Shown: piece by piece, positions 1 to 8,757 of the stretch
How positions within the stretch are numbered: position 1 is the first letter of the stretch
How the letters are laid out: each line of letters opens with the position of its first letter
Assembly (NCBI GenBank): GCA_964638865.1
Contig: CAZXBG010000045.1
Span: forward strand, 1 to 25,250
Direction of reading: 5' to 3'
Length of the DNA stretch: 25,250 nt
Origin: UBA7236 sp964638865
Lineage (GTDB): Bacteria; Bacteroidota; Bacteroidia; Chitinophagales; BACL12
Program-made: the position numbers and the translations under genes
The notes under the pieces: model-generated
Databases searched by the model: none
The model's input: the letters and a program-made list of their open reading frames with translations, nothing else
What the model was told of the DNA's origin: nothing

Positions 1-79
1 AAGTAATAGTTTGAACTAATATTTTAAATCTGTTATGTTAATACAACCTAAATAGTATAAATTACTGACAATTAAATCC

Positions 80-106
80 AAAAAAAAACAGCCAATTAGC
101 TTTTTT
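80..106 (-). terminator. Weak A/T-flanked terminator behind the minus-strand lipoprotein gene
   Basis: A short AGC/GCT hairpin core (AGCCAATTAGCT) is flanked by a run of A on one side and a run of T on the other, so it could act in both directions. On the minus strand it lies about 45 bases past the stop of the lipoprotein gene and ends in a run of nine T. The GC stem is only three pairs, so this is a weak call. Confidence 0.35.
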
Positions 107-149
107 GAAATTGACATCAGCCATTCTGAGTTACCTGTCAACCCAAAAG

Positions 150-1325
150 TTATAAATTGAGGTATTCTTCGTTATAATCTTCCATAATATCATTCACATT
201 GCATTCCACCTGATAAATAGCATCCAGTATTAGTTTTTCGTCGCCGGGAAAGGGAACAGGTTTGCCGCCGATCTTTTCCTTCGATTGTTGACTCAAAGCA
301 TCGTAATAACCGGTTGCTGTAGCATAATAATTTCTGAATATGGTCTCTCCTCTCACCGCAATGGAGCGTATTACTTTACCGGATTCATCCAGATAAAGCA
401 ATTCTCCACTTACAGAAGCAACCTTTTCCTGCCAAGTTTCGGTAACATAAGCTGTCACAGTTTTATAATCGGGCACCTTAATCGGATTTCCCAAACTATC
501 TTTCACCATATTTCCCTGATCGTCATACACAAATTCGTAACCGTCGATAATTTCCTTGCTTTCTGCATATTGGTTGTTGGTGATCTTTTCCGGAAAAGCC
601 TCCACATATTTAATATTCACCTTCGCCGTAAATTCGATAGCTGATTCCGGCATTTTTGTATGGATCACATACCAGGAACCATTTTGATCACGCACCTCCA
701 TTTCAGTTAGGGCGTGGGTAACAGCATAACTCAAAGTGGAATTAGTAGCGTTTTTCACGATAAATAATACATCATTGGTGCCTTGGGTTTTAGCGATCTT
801 TATCAGATCATCCACATCTTTATAGGTATCGTAAAAGCTATTGATCTTTTGTAATTCATAATAGGCCTCGCGCGATTTGTGCACGTCTTTGCTCGCTATT
901 TTTTGAGTGGCATCGGCATACCAATAAGCAGCTGCGTTCTTTTTTGCAGTGTTCAAACCATCTACTGCGTTCACAAATTTGAATTCTGCATCGCGTTCCT
1001 CTATTCCTAAATAAATTGGCATAAGCGGTTGAATCTTATTTTGGCGACGGTATACAGATTCATAAATATGATAGATCTCCTCCCATCGGTCAGGGCGACC
1101 TTCTTTATTCAACATTTCAATCATGGAAAGATCTTCACTGTTCGCACGGTAGAAAGCTTCCTCCAAAATCAGAATATATTCTGCTTTATCGGGATTGTCG
1201 ATCAGTTTTTTCACACAAATATCAATTGCTTCATCGTAATTGCCTTTGCGGAATTCTTTTTCTGCAACCTTACATCCTGAACCAAAAATTAAAACTAAAA
1301 TTAAAATGTAAATGGATTTTTTCAT
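150..1325 (-). CDS. Putative lipoprotein with TPR-like N-terminal region, function unknown
   Basis: A 391-residue protein that I cannot assign to a named family. Residues 1-17 form a signal peptide with two Lys and a hydrophobic stretch, ending in GSGC; Cys18 would be lipidated, so the protein is probably anchored in a membrane facing the periplasm or on the surface. Residues 20-50 (FRKGNYDEAIDICVKKL and on) look like one TPR helix pair. The rest is mixed helix and strand with no recognised catalytic motif. The start is supported by a clear Shine-Dalgarno AGGAGG at 1330-1335 (minus strand), four bases before the ATG, which is notable in a phylum where such sites are often weak. It stands alone and is divergent from the respiratory operon, so the neighbourhood gives no strong functional hint. 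The ORF and signal peptide are secure; the function is not. Confidence 0.85.
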   Translation of the reverse strand: MKKSIYILILVLIFGSGCKVAEKEFRKGNYDEAIDICVKKLIDNPDKAEYILILEEAFYRANSEDLSMIEMLNKEGRPDRWEEIYHIYESVYRRQNKIQPLMPIYLGIEERDAEFKFVNAVDGLNTAKKNAAAYWYADATQKIASKDVHKSREAYYELQKINSFYDTYKDVDDLIKIAKTQGTNDVLFIVKNATNSTLSYAVTHALTEMEVRDQNGSWYVIHTKMPESAIEFTAKVNIKYVEAFPEKITNNQYAESKEIIDGYEFVYDDQGNMVKDSLGNPIKVPDYKTVTAYVTETWQEKVASVSGELLYLDESGKVIRSIAVRGETIFRNYYATATGYYDALSQQSKEKIGGKPVPFPGDEKLILDAIYQVECNVNDIMEDYNEEYLNL

Positions 1326-1427
1326 ATTTCCTCCTGTTTTCCTCTCTATATATTAAATATTATGCCACCTGTTAAATGATATATTGCGCAAAAATGTTAC
1401 ATCAGTGTGTATAATTGACAAGATATA

Positions 1428-1446
1428 GTTTAGACGGGTTCTAAAC
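1428..1446. promoter_or_regulatory. 19-bp interrupted palindrome, possible operator
   Basis: GTTTAGA-CGGGT-TCTAAAC has two perfect 7-base arms around a 5-base centre. It lies in the divergent intergenic region, about 105 bases upstream of the promoter box of the respiratory operon and about 100 bases upstream of the lipoprotein start. The dyad form fits a dimeric regulator, but no binding protein can be named and chance occurrence in AT-rich DNA is possible. Confidence 0.3.
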
Positions 1447-1552
1447 AACAGGTAACGCCCTGCTATAAGCCTTATCCAGCTTGATTTTCAGATAGTTGCA
1501 TGTATGTGAAAATATTTTTAAAAGAATTGTTAAACTATTGACATTTGCTCTT

Positions 1553-1560
1553 TAGTTTTG
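1553..1560 (+). promoter_or_regulatory. Bacteroidota-type -7 box (TAGTTTTG) for the act-cox operon
   Basis: TAGTTTTG followed by CA matches the TAnnTTTG -7 consensus of the Bacteroidota primary sigma factor. No TTG sits at the ideal 19-base spacing: candidates at 1527-1529 and 1538-1540 are 23 and 12 bases away, so the -33 element is weak. If the box is used, transcription starts around 1564-1568. The TTG at 1558 then cannot be the actA start codon. Confidence 0.5.
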
Positions 1561-1608
1561 CACGGGTTTAAAAAACCCAACTTTACCTTAACCAAAAAAT
1601 CAAGGACT

Positions 1609-2862
1609 GTGCTGCATAAGAAGCCGACGACTATCACACGCCTCCTAACCTGTTTACTATTTATCGCGTTTTTATTTTCTGCAAATCAAGCATTTGCGGG
1701 AGTAGCGGAGGGGAAAATCTTATTTCAGGAAAAATGTAAGCAGTGTCATGCCGTAGATAAAAAAATGACCGGACCTGCATTGCAAAATGTAAAGGCCCGA
1801 TGGTCAGATTCCACCGATTTGTATAAATGGATCAAAAATTCGCAGGGATTTTTAGCAACAGGGGATAAATACGCTAATGATCTATTTAAGGAATATAATA
1901 GTGTAATGCCTGCATTTCCTACGCTTACGGATGGCGATATTACCGATATTTTGGCTTACGTTGATGTTGAGGTAATCCGATTGGCAACTTTAGCAACAAC
2001 TACTACCGGACCTGCTACAACAGAAACAAAACAGGATAATTCAACTCTTTATTGGATATTAATCGTTGCACTATTGTTCATCGCAATAATTCTGGGAAGA
2101 GCGGTAAAATATCTCGATGGGTTAGTTCGCCAAAAGTATGAGGAGGGTGAAAGAGATAAAACCCCAATTTGGAAACGTAAAAAATATCGCCCTTTAGTTG
2201 GAATAGTTGGTCTTTTATTGTTAGCATTTTTAAGTGTTGCAATGTGGGATAGTGCGCAGTCTCTTGGAAGACAGCAAGGGTATGCTCCGGAACAACCAAT
2301 AGCTTTTTCGCATAAAGTACATGCAGGTATCAACAAGATAGATTGTCGTTATTGCCATGTTGGCGCGGAAAGAGGAAAGGCTGCAGTTATACCGTCTTTA
2401 AGTGTATGTATGAATTGCCATTATAACATACAGGGAGTTACCGGAACTGACCCTAATTATCCAAAAGCAATTTATGATAAAGAGATCGCAAAAATTTATT
2501 CCTATATCGGTTTCAACAAAGAAACCCTGAAATATGAAAAGGAACCTGTTCCTATCGAATGGATCAAGATTCACAATCTTCCCGATCACGTTTATTTTAA
2601 CCACTCCCAACACGTAAAAGTTGCCGGACTCGATTGTCAGACTTGTCATGGTCAGGTTCAGGAAATGGATGTTGTGCAACAAATGGAAAATCTTTCTATG
2701 GGCTGGTGTGTAAACTGCCATAGAAATACAAATGTAAATTTCACCACAAATGAATTTTACAAACCATACGAAGTATTACATGAAAAATTAAAGAACGGTG
2801 AAATGGATGCCGTTAAAGCAGAAGATATAGGCGCAACAGAATGTCAGAAGTGTCATTATTAA
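1609..2862 (+). CDS. actA: Alternative complex III subunit ActA, multiheme cytochrome c with fused N-terminal mono-heme domain
   Basis: Electron-transfer subunit of quinol-oxidising alternative complex III (ACIII), on the periplasmic side. Numbering is from GTG 1609 (417 aa). Residues 1-30 are a signal peptide ending AFA. A class I cytochrome c domain follows with CKQCH at 43-47 and probable axial Met100 (VMPAFP). Two membrane helices come at about 146-163 and 195-213, joined by a Lys/Arg-rich, probably cytoplasmic, linker. The pentaheme domain has CRYCH 246-250, CMNCH 267-271, CQTCH 343-347, CVNCH 367-371 and CQKCH 412-416, giving six heme motifs in all. There is no ATG near the 5' end. The frame stays open back to TTG 1558, but that codon overlaps the promoter box and would give an overlong signal-peptide n-region, so I prefer GTG 1609. 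It is the first gene of the operon, 35 bases before actB. Confidence 0.9.
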   Translation: MLHKKPTTITRLLTCLLFIAFLFSANQAFAGVAEGKILFQEKCKQCHAVDKKMTGPALQNVKARWSDSTDLYKWIKNSQGFLATGDKYANDLFKEYNSVMPAFPTLTDGDITDILAYVDVEVIRLATLATTTTGPATTETKQDNSTLYWILIVALLFIAIILGRAVKYLDGLVRQKYEEGERDKTPIWKRKKYRPLVGIVGLLLLAFLSVAMWDSAQSLGRQQGYAPEQPIAFSHKVHAGINKIDCRYCHVGAERGKAAVIPSLSVCMNCHYNIQGVTGTDPNYPKAIYDKEIAKIYSYIGFNKETLKYEKEPVPIEWIKIHNLPDHVYFNHSQHVKVAGLDCQTCHGQVQEMDVVQQMENLSMGWCVNCHRNTNVNFTTNEFYKPYEVLHEKLKNGEMDAVKAEDIGATECQKCHY

Positions 2863-2897
2863 ATTATTTACAAATACCTAAATTCTAACCATACCAA

Positions 2898-5800
2898 ATG
2901 GCAGAAAAAAAATACTGGAAAGGCCTCGAAGAATTAAATCAGGAGCCTGAACTTGTTCAACTTAATCAATTAGAGTTCAACGAAGAAATCCCCGTTGATT
3001 TTTTTGACGGAAAAAACGATTCCCTGAAATCGAATCGACGCGATTTTCTAAAAATGATGGGATTCAGTCTTACCGCTGCAACAGTTGCAGCAGGATGTGA
3101 AATTCCCGTTCGCAAAGTAGCTCCCTACGTTTTTAAACCGGAGGATATAACGCCCGGTATTGCTACGTGGTACGCTTCCTCCTATATAAATGGCGGCGAT
3201 TATTGCAGCATACTTGTAAAAACAAGAGAAGGTCGTCCAATTAAAATTGAAGGAAATACCGATTCAAAAATTACAAAAGGCGGAACTTCTGCTCGTGTTC
3301 AGGCAAGTGTTTTAAGTTTATACGATACAAGCCGTCTCAGAAACCCAATGACGAAAGGGGAAAGAGGATTCACCAATGCATCCTGGGATGATGTGGACAC
3401 TGCCATAACCGGAAAATTAATCGCAAACCCAAATGCGAATATCAGAATATTAACTTCTACTATATTAAGTCCATCCACTAAAAAGGTATTTGCAAAATTT
3501 ACAGAAAAATATCCGAACACAAAAGTTTATTCCTATGATGCATTGTCATACAGCGGCATGCTGATGGCGAATATGGCATCTAAAGGAAAAGCGGAAATTC
3601 CGGATTATGATTTTGCAAAAGCAAAGGTGATTGTAAGTATTGATGCCGATTTTTTAGGAACCTGGATATCTCCAATTGAATATACTAAAGGTTATATAAA
3701 GACCAGAAAGATTTCGAAAGAAAATCCAAATATGAGTCGCCATTATCAGTTTGAAAGCCGTATGTCATTAACGGGCTCCAATGCTGATTATCGCGTTGCT
3801 GTACTTCCATCAGAATTAGGAACAGTTGCATTAAATCTTTATGATGCAATTACAGGTAATAATGCTTCATCAGGTTTAAAATTAAAAGACGAAGCAAAAC
3901 AAAATAGACTTAAAGAAGCTGCTGAATGGCTTAAAAAACATCGGGGCCAGTCACTTGTGGTAAGTGGTTGCAACGATGTAAATGTGCAATTAATTGTGAA
4001 TGCAATTAATGAAGCATTAGGCAATTATGGAAAAACCTTATCCTTCGACAATTCTAATATGATGCGTCAGGGGATAGACAACAGCGTAAAAGATCTGGTA
4101 TCGGAATTGAAGGCAGGACAGGTAAATATATTAATGGTGCACGATTGCAATCCTGTTTACGATCATGCAATGGGAGTAGATCTGGCTGAGGCAATTGCTA
4201 AGGCAGAAATGAGTATTTCCTTTGCGGGCAATATGAACGAAACTGCTGAAAAATGTAATTTCGTTTGTCCTGATCACCATTTCCTCGAATCTTGGAATGA
4301 TGCAGAGCCTAAAAAAGGGTATTTATCACTTTCGCAGCCAACGATAAAAAATTTATTTGAAACACGCCAGATGCAGGATTCACTTCTTGCTTGGTGCGGA
4401 GTAATGACCACCTATCACGACTTCATGATGCAAAATTGGAGTGACAGTGTTTTAGCCGGTTCAATAGATAAATCAACTTCTTTCAATAAAGCATTACAAA
4501 TTGGTTTGCACCAACCTGAAAATGCAGGTGGAATTGCATTGGCAATTGAAAGTGCAGCAGCAATTTTAGCCGGTGTTGCAATGGTTAATAATGGTCCTGC
4601 AGCCGGAACTGATGTTTCTTCTGCTGCGGCAAATATTTCCGCTATGGTAAAAAAATCAAGCGGTGTTGAAATTCAATTTTACGAATCTATTGCAATTGGC
4701 GATGGTCGATATGCTGACAATCCATGGTTACACGAATTACCGGATCCGGTTTCTAAAATAACCTGGGATAATTACTTAAATGTTTCACCGGCATGGGCGC
4801 GTGAAAATGGACTTACACATGGAGATCTGGTTACTTTAACTGTTAATGGAAAAAGTGTGATTGTTCCGGTTGCAATTCAACCGGGACAAGCGTTTGGATC
4901 AGTTTCTATAGCAGTTGGGTATGGCAGAACTTTAATTGGAAAAGGCGGTGAAGGTGTTGGGGTGAATGTATATCCGCTTATTGATGCAAGTGGCGATTCT
5001 GTAAATTATATGGCGTCAGGTGTTACTGTTTCTTCAACAGGTGAAAATGTAAAACTTGCACAAACACAAACACATTTCAGTTTGAACGACGGTCTCGGGC
5101 AAAGAAGAATTGTAAAAGAAACTACTTTAGAAGAATACAAGAAAAATCCTCTCGCCGGAAATGAAGACAGAGCAGAGGCATTGGCTTGGCAGGAAATTAC
5201 TTTCTATCCTGATTATTTCGGAAAGAAAAACGGATTTAACTGGGGAATGTCCATCGATCTGAATTCTTGTACCGGTTGTGGAGCCTGCGTTATTGCCTGT
5301 AATGCAGAAAATAATATTCCTGTAGTAGGAAAAAAAGAAGTTATTCGCTCTCACGAAATGCATTGGATGCGCATCGACCGCTATTATTCGGGCGATCCTG
5401 AAAATCCGGAGGTTGTTTATCAGCCTATGCTTTGTCAGCACTGCGAAAATGCGCCTTGCGAAAATGTTTGTCCCGTTGGAGCTACAAATCACAGCTCTGA
5501 AGGTTACAATCAAATGGCTTATAACCGTTGTATCGGAACGCGTTATTGCGCAAATAACTGTCCATATAAAGTTAGAAGATTCAATTGGTTTGATTACGGT
5601 GCAGCGGATACTTTCGGAGCTATGAACGATCCAAGTGGAACGGAGGATCTTGGTATGATGGAAGACCTGACAAGAATGGTTTTAAATCCTGATGTTACCG
5701 TTCGTTCACGAGGTGTAATTGAAAAATGTTCCTTCTGTGTTCAGCGTATTCAGGAAGCGAAACTTACCGCAAAAAAAGGAAATAGAGAATTGGTGGATGG

Positions 5801-6038
5801 AGATTTCAGAGTAGCATGTCAAAGTGCTTGCCCTGCCGAGGCTATCACTTTCGGAAATAACTACGACGAAACAAGTAAATTGATGGCGGAGGCTAAAGAT
5901 GAACGCACATTCGGAATATTAGAAGAATTCCACTGGATGCCATCAGTAATGTATAAAACGAAAGTTAGAAATAAAGACAAGGCTGATCATAAAAATGAAG
6001 AAGCATTGGATATAATGGATTTATATAATTATAATTAA
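2898..6038 (+). CDS. actB: Alternative complex III subunit ActB, molybdopterin-oxidoreductase-like/iron-sulfur fusion
   Basis: A 1046-residue periplasmic iron-sulfur subunit of ACIII that passes electrons from the quinol site toward the ActA hemes. A twin-arginine signal (RRDFLK, Arg47-Arg48) is followed by a hydrophobic stretch ending AAGC, so Cys67 could also be a lipid anchor. Residues about 80-770 resemble the molybdopterin-binding family but lack the usual N-terminal CxxC cluster ligands, in line with the family's lack of a molybdenum cofactor. The C-terminal ferredoxin-like part has CTGCGACVIAC (791-801), CQHC...C...C (846-858), CIGTRYCANNC (878-888) and CSFC with CQSAC (944-978). The third motif has Thr881 where a four-cysteine set would have Cys, matching the known three [4Fe-4S] plus one [3Fe-4S] pattern. 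It is 10 bases before actC. Confidence 0.95.
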   Translation: MAEKKYWKGLEELNQEPELVQLNQLEFNEEIPVDFFDGKNDSLKSNRRDFLKMMGFSLTAATVAAGCEIPVRKVAPYVFKPEDITPGIATWYASSYINGGDYCSILVKTREGRPIKIEGNTDSKITKGGTSARVQASVLSLYDTSRLRNPMTKGERGFTNASWDDVDTAITGKLIANPNANIRILTSTILSPSTKKVFAKFTEKYPNTKVYSYDALSYSGMLMANMASKGKAEIPDYDFAKAKVIVSIDADFLGTWISPIEYTKGYIKTRKISKENPNMSRHYQFESRMSLTGSNADYRVAVLPSELGTVALNLYDAITGNNASSGLKLKDEAKQNRLKEAAEWLKKHRGQSLVVSGCNDVNVQLIVNAINEALGNYGKTLSFDNSNMMRQGIDNSVKDLVSELKAGQVNILMVHDCNPVYDHAMGVDLAEAIAKAEMSISFAGNMNETAEKCNFVCPDHHFLESWNDAEPKKGYLSLSQPTIKNLFETRQMQDSLLAWCGVMTTYHDFMMQNWSDSVLAGSIDKSTSFNKALQIGLHQPENAGGIALAIESAAAILAGVAMVNNGPAAGTDVSSAAANISAMVKKSSGVEIQFYESIAIGDGRYADNPWLHELPDPVSKITWDNYLNVSPAWARENGLTHGDLVTLTVNGKSVIVPVAIQPGQAFGSVSIAVGYGRTLIGKGGEGVGVNVYPLIDASGDSVNYMASGVTVSSTGENVKLAQTQTHFSLNDGLGQRRIVKETTLEEYKKNPLAGNEDRAEALAWQEITFYPDYFGKKNGFNWGMSIDLNSCTGCGACVIACNAENNIPVVGKKEVIRSHEMHWMRIDRYYSGDPENPEVVYQPMLCQHCENAPCENVCPVGATNHSSEGYNQMAYNRCIGTRYCANNCPYKVRRFNWFDYGAADTFGAMNDPSGTEDLGMMEDLTRMVLNPDVTVRSRGVIEKCSFCVQRIQEAKLTAKKGNRELVDGDFRVACQSACPAEAITFGNNYDETSKLMAEAKDERTFGILEEFHWMPSVMYKTKVRNKDKADHKNEEALDIMDLYNYN

Positions 6039-6048
6039 TTGTGAAATT

Positions 6049-7461
6049 ATGTTCGTATCACCTTTAAGGGAACCATTAATACTCGGAAATAAAACCTACA
6101 AACAAATATCAGATGATATTTGTGCACCTGTGGAAGGCAAACCAACCACTGCCTGGATGATAGCAACTACTCTATCAGGTTTGCTTGCATTAACCGGATT
6201 TACAATGATTGGTCTTACCATTACTTATGGTATCGGTATGTGGGGTTTGAATAAAACAGTGGGTTGGGCATGGGATATCACCAACTTCGTTTGGTGGATC
6301 GGTATTGGTCACGCCGGAACACTTATTTCTGCGATCTTATTATTATTCCGTCAGAAATGGCGCACAGGGGTTAACCGCTCAGCAGAAGCGATGACTATTT
6401 TTGCGGTAATTTGCGCAGGTTTATTTCCAATTATTCACATGGGACGTGTATGGTTAGCATTTTTCATATTTCCATATCCGAATACGCGTGGTCCTGTTTG
6501 GGCAAACTTTAACTCTCCATTATTATGGGACGTATTTGCGATCTCGACATATTTCACAGTTTCACTCGTTTTTTGGTATACAGGCTTAATTCCCGATCTT
6601 GCAACAATCCGCGATCGCGCAACAACTGCTTTCCGGAAAAAGATTTATAATGTTTTTTGTTTCGGATGGAAAGGAACTGCAAAAAATTGGCAGCGTTTTG
6701 AATCCATTTCTCTAGTATTAGCGGGTTTATCAACTCCGCTCGTATTATCAGTGCATACGATAGTATCCTTCGACTTCGCAACTTCCGTAATTCCGGGATG
6801 GCATACAACCATCTTCCCACCATACTTCGTAGCGGGTGCGATATTTTCGGGATTTGCAATGGTATTAACACTTATGCTTGTTGTAAGAAAAGTATTTAAT
6901 CTGGAAGAATATATTACGCTTCACCATATTGAGTCGATGAATAAGATCATTATTCTTACCGGTTCCATTGTGGGTGTTGCTTATATCACAGAATTATTTA
7001 CTGCATGGTATTCACAAAATCAATATGAACAATATGCATTCTTAAACAGAAGTACCGGTCCTTACTGGTGGAGTTATTGGGGTATGATGACCTGTAACGT
7101 TATCTCTCCGCAATTATTCTGGGTTAAAAAATTAAGAAGGTCTGTTGTATTTACTTTCTTCATGTCGATATTCATTAACGTAGGTATGTGGTTCGAGCGA
7201 TTTGTAATTATCGTAACCTCTACACACCGCGATTATATTCCATCGGCATGGACAATGTATTATCCAACCTATGTAGAGATATTTATTTATCTGGGAACAA
7301 TAGGATTATTTATGACACTGTTCCTCATTTTTGCAAAGGTGGCTCCGGTGATCGCCGTGGCCGAGGTAAAATCAATTTTAAAAGTAGCGGGTGATCAGTA
7401 TGTGGGGCCAAATGCAACACAAGCACAACATCACCACGATGAACATAAAGAATTAGTTTAA
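6049..7461 (+). CDS. actC: Alternative complex III subunit ActC, NrfD/PsrC-like membrane quinol-binding subunit
   Basis: A 470-residue polytopic membrane protein of the NrfD/PsrC family, the usual length for ActC with about ten helices. In ACIII it sits beneath ActB, binds menaquinol and may take part in proton movement. The sequence shows the N-terminal segment before the first helix (about 35-60), a conserved-looking WAWDITNFVWWIGIGHAG stretch with Asp76 and His88, and His130 in IIHMGRVW; polar residues of this kind line the proposed quinol/proton path. The C-terminus is His-rich (QHHHDEH). The ATG at 6049 follows actB by 10 bases and precedes actD by about 20, so all are co-transcribed. 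No oddities in the body of the gene. Confidence 0.95.
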   Translation: MFVSPLREPLILGNKTYKQISDDICAPVEGKPTTAWMIATTLSGLLALTGFTMIGLTITYGIGMWGLNKTVGWAWDITNFVWWIGIGHAGTLISAILLLFRQKWRTGVNRSAEAMTIFAVICAGLFPIIHMGRVWLAFFIFPYPNTRGPVWANFNSPLLWDVFAISTYFTVSLVFWYTGLIPDLATIRDRATTAFRKKIYNVFCFGWKGTAKNWQRFESISLVLAGLSTPLVLSVHTIVSFDFATSVIPGWHTTIFPPYFVAGAIFSGFAMVLTLMLVVRKVFNLEEYITLHHIESMNKIIILTGSIVGVAYITELFTAWYSQNQYEQYAFLNRSTGPYWWSYWGMMTCNVISPQLFWVKKLRRSVVFTFFMSIFINVGMWFERFVIIVTSTHRDYIPSAWTMYYPTYVEIFIYLGTIGLFMTLFLIFAKVAPVIAVAEVKSILKVAGDQYVGPNATQAQHHHDEHKELV

Positions 7462-7484
7462 TAAGCATAAATAATAATTTGCAG

Positions 7485-8012
7485 ATGGCAAATAAAAAAA
7501 TAATTTACGGTTTATACGAAGATGAGACCGTGCTTATAAAAGCAGTGAAAACTGTGCGTTCGGAAGGTATGAAAATTGACGACTGTTACACACCGTTTCC
7601 TGTGCATGGATTAGATGATGCAATGGGGTTGCGCCATACAAAATTGCACAGTGCAGGATTTGTATTTGGTGCAACCGGAACTTTAACTGCACTAACATTT
7701 ATTCTTTGGATAACAACGAATAATTATCCAGTGAACTACGGTGGTAAGCCATTTTTATCGCTGCCAGCATGGATTCCAATTACTTTCGAATTAACTGTAT
7801 TATTCGCTGCGGTTGGTATGTTTTTAACCTATTTATATTTAAACAGACTTGCACCCGGAGTAAAACCGGATATTGTAGATGAAAGAACAACAAGCCATTT
7901 ATTTGCAATGACCTTCGAAGTTGACGATCAGACAACAGATCAGAGAAAAGAAGAAATAAAAAGAGTATTGGCGGCAAGCGGAGCTGTTGAAATCCACGAA
8001 AAAGAATTTTGA
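7485..8012 (+). CDS. actD: Alternative complex III subunit ActD (DUF3341 family)
   Basis: A 175-residue membrane protein of the DUF3341 family, the ActD subunit of ACIII. A soluble N-terminal part (MANKKIIYGLYEDE, residues 1-55) is followed by two membrane helices at about 57-77 and 95-120 and a C-terminal soluble tail of about 55 residues. In known complexes ActD is a peripheral/anchoring subunit next to ActC with no redox cofactor, and none is seen here. The frame is open to a TTG two codons earlier (7479), but ATG 7485 gives the natural MANKK start. It lies between actC and actE with short gaps (about 20 bases). Confidence 0.93.
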   Translation: MANKKIIYGLYEDETVLIKAVKTVRSEGMKIDDCYTPFPVHGLDDAMGLRHTKLHSAGFVFGATGTLTALTFILWITTNNYPVNYGGKPFLSLPAWIPITFELTVLFAAVGMFLTYLYLNRLAPGVKPDIVDERTTSHLFAMTFEVDDQTTDQRKEEIKRVLAASGAVEIHEKEF

Positions 8013-8032
8013 TATCATAAATTATTACGAAA

Positions 8033-8701
8033 ATGATTGTAACAAAATATATAAAAATTATCGGCCTGCTGATTGCGATACCATTTGTATTTGCAGCCTG
8101 TAAAAAAGCAGGTGGTGAATATCCGGGTGATCAATATACATTTGATATGATCAGCTCTCGCGCTTATGAAACATATTCCTTAAATCCGGAATTAAGAGAT
8201 AGCATGACTGCTATGTTACCGGTTGATGGAACTGTTCCTTATATGGGAAATGCAATTTCAGGAAAGTCGGGTGATAGTTTGCACATGGCACTTAATCTGC
8301 CATATACCATTCCTAATACAATTGAAGGTTATGAAAGATCCGGAGTAGAGTTAAAAAATCCATTTACGATGGCAGATAAAGATGTATTAGCAGAAGGTCA
8401 ACACTATTATAATATTTATTGCTCCATTTGTCACGGTGCAGCAGGCGATGGTAAAGGGTATATTGTAACGGAAGGAAAATATACCGCAGCACCACCATCT
8501 TATTTCGACCCATTGATTATGGCTTTACCGGAAGGGAAAATGTTTCATTCCATAACCTATGGAAAAAATGCGATGCAATCGTATGCATATAGTATTTCAA
8601 AAGAAGAACGCTGGAAGGTTATTACTTATATTAAATCGTTGCAAGCCAATTATTCATCAACACAACCGACAGCTGTCGCAGTTGGAGACACAATTAAATA
8701 A
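8033..8701 (+). CDS. actE: Alternative complex III subunit ActE, mono-heme cytochrome c lipoprotein
   Basis: A 222-residue mono-heme cytochrome c. Residues 1-22 are a lipoprotein signal (IPFVFAAC) with Cys23 as the probable lipid anchor, which holds the protein to the periplasmic face. The heme motif CSICH is at 130-134 and the likely sixth ligand is Met181 (KNAMQSYAYS), a class I cytochrome fold. In the ACIII family ActE is the exit cytochrome that hands electrons to the terminal oxidase or a soluble carrier. It is encoded 20 bases after actD and about 56 bases before actF, inside the same operon. Length and layout are typical. Confidence 0.94.
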   Translation: MIVTKYIKIIGLLIAIPFVFAACKKAGGEYPGDQYTFDMISSRAYETYSLNPELRDSMTAMLPVDGTVPYMGNAISGKSGDSLHMALNLPYTIPNTIEGYERSGVELKNPFTMADKDVLAEGQHYYNIYCSICHGAAGDGKGYIVTEGKYTAAPPSYFDPLIMALPEGKMFHSITYGKNAMQSYAYSISKEERWKVITYIKSLQANYSSTQPTAVAVGDTIK

Positions 8702-8757
8702 ACACAGAAATTAATTCCATATAGAATTGCCGAATTAATAAAAGAAAAAATAAAAGC

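Noticed and set aside
285..1280. Open frames on the plus strand opposite the lipoprotein gene
   Set aside because: They lie fully inside a well-supported minus-strand gene with signal peptide and Shine-Dalgarno, and their translations show no domain or sensible start.
1326..1557. Promoter box for the minus-strand lipoprotein gene
   Set aside because: No good TAnnTTTG match was found on the minus strand in this interval, so no site is called.
2049..2721. Minus-strand frames inside actA
   Set aside because: Shadow frames of a gene whose heme motifs fix the true frame.
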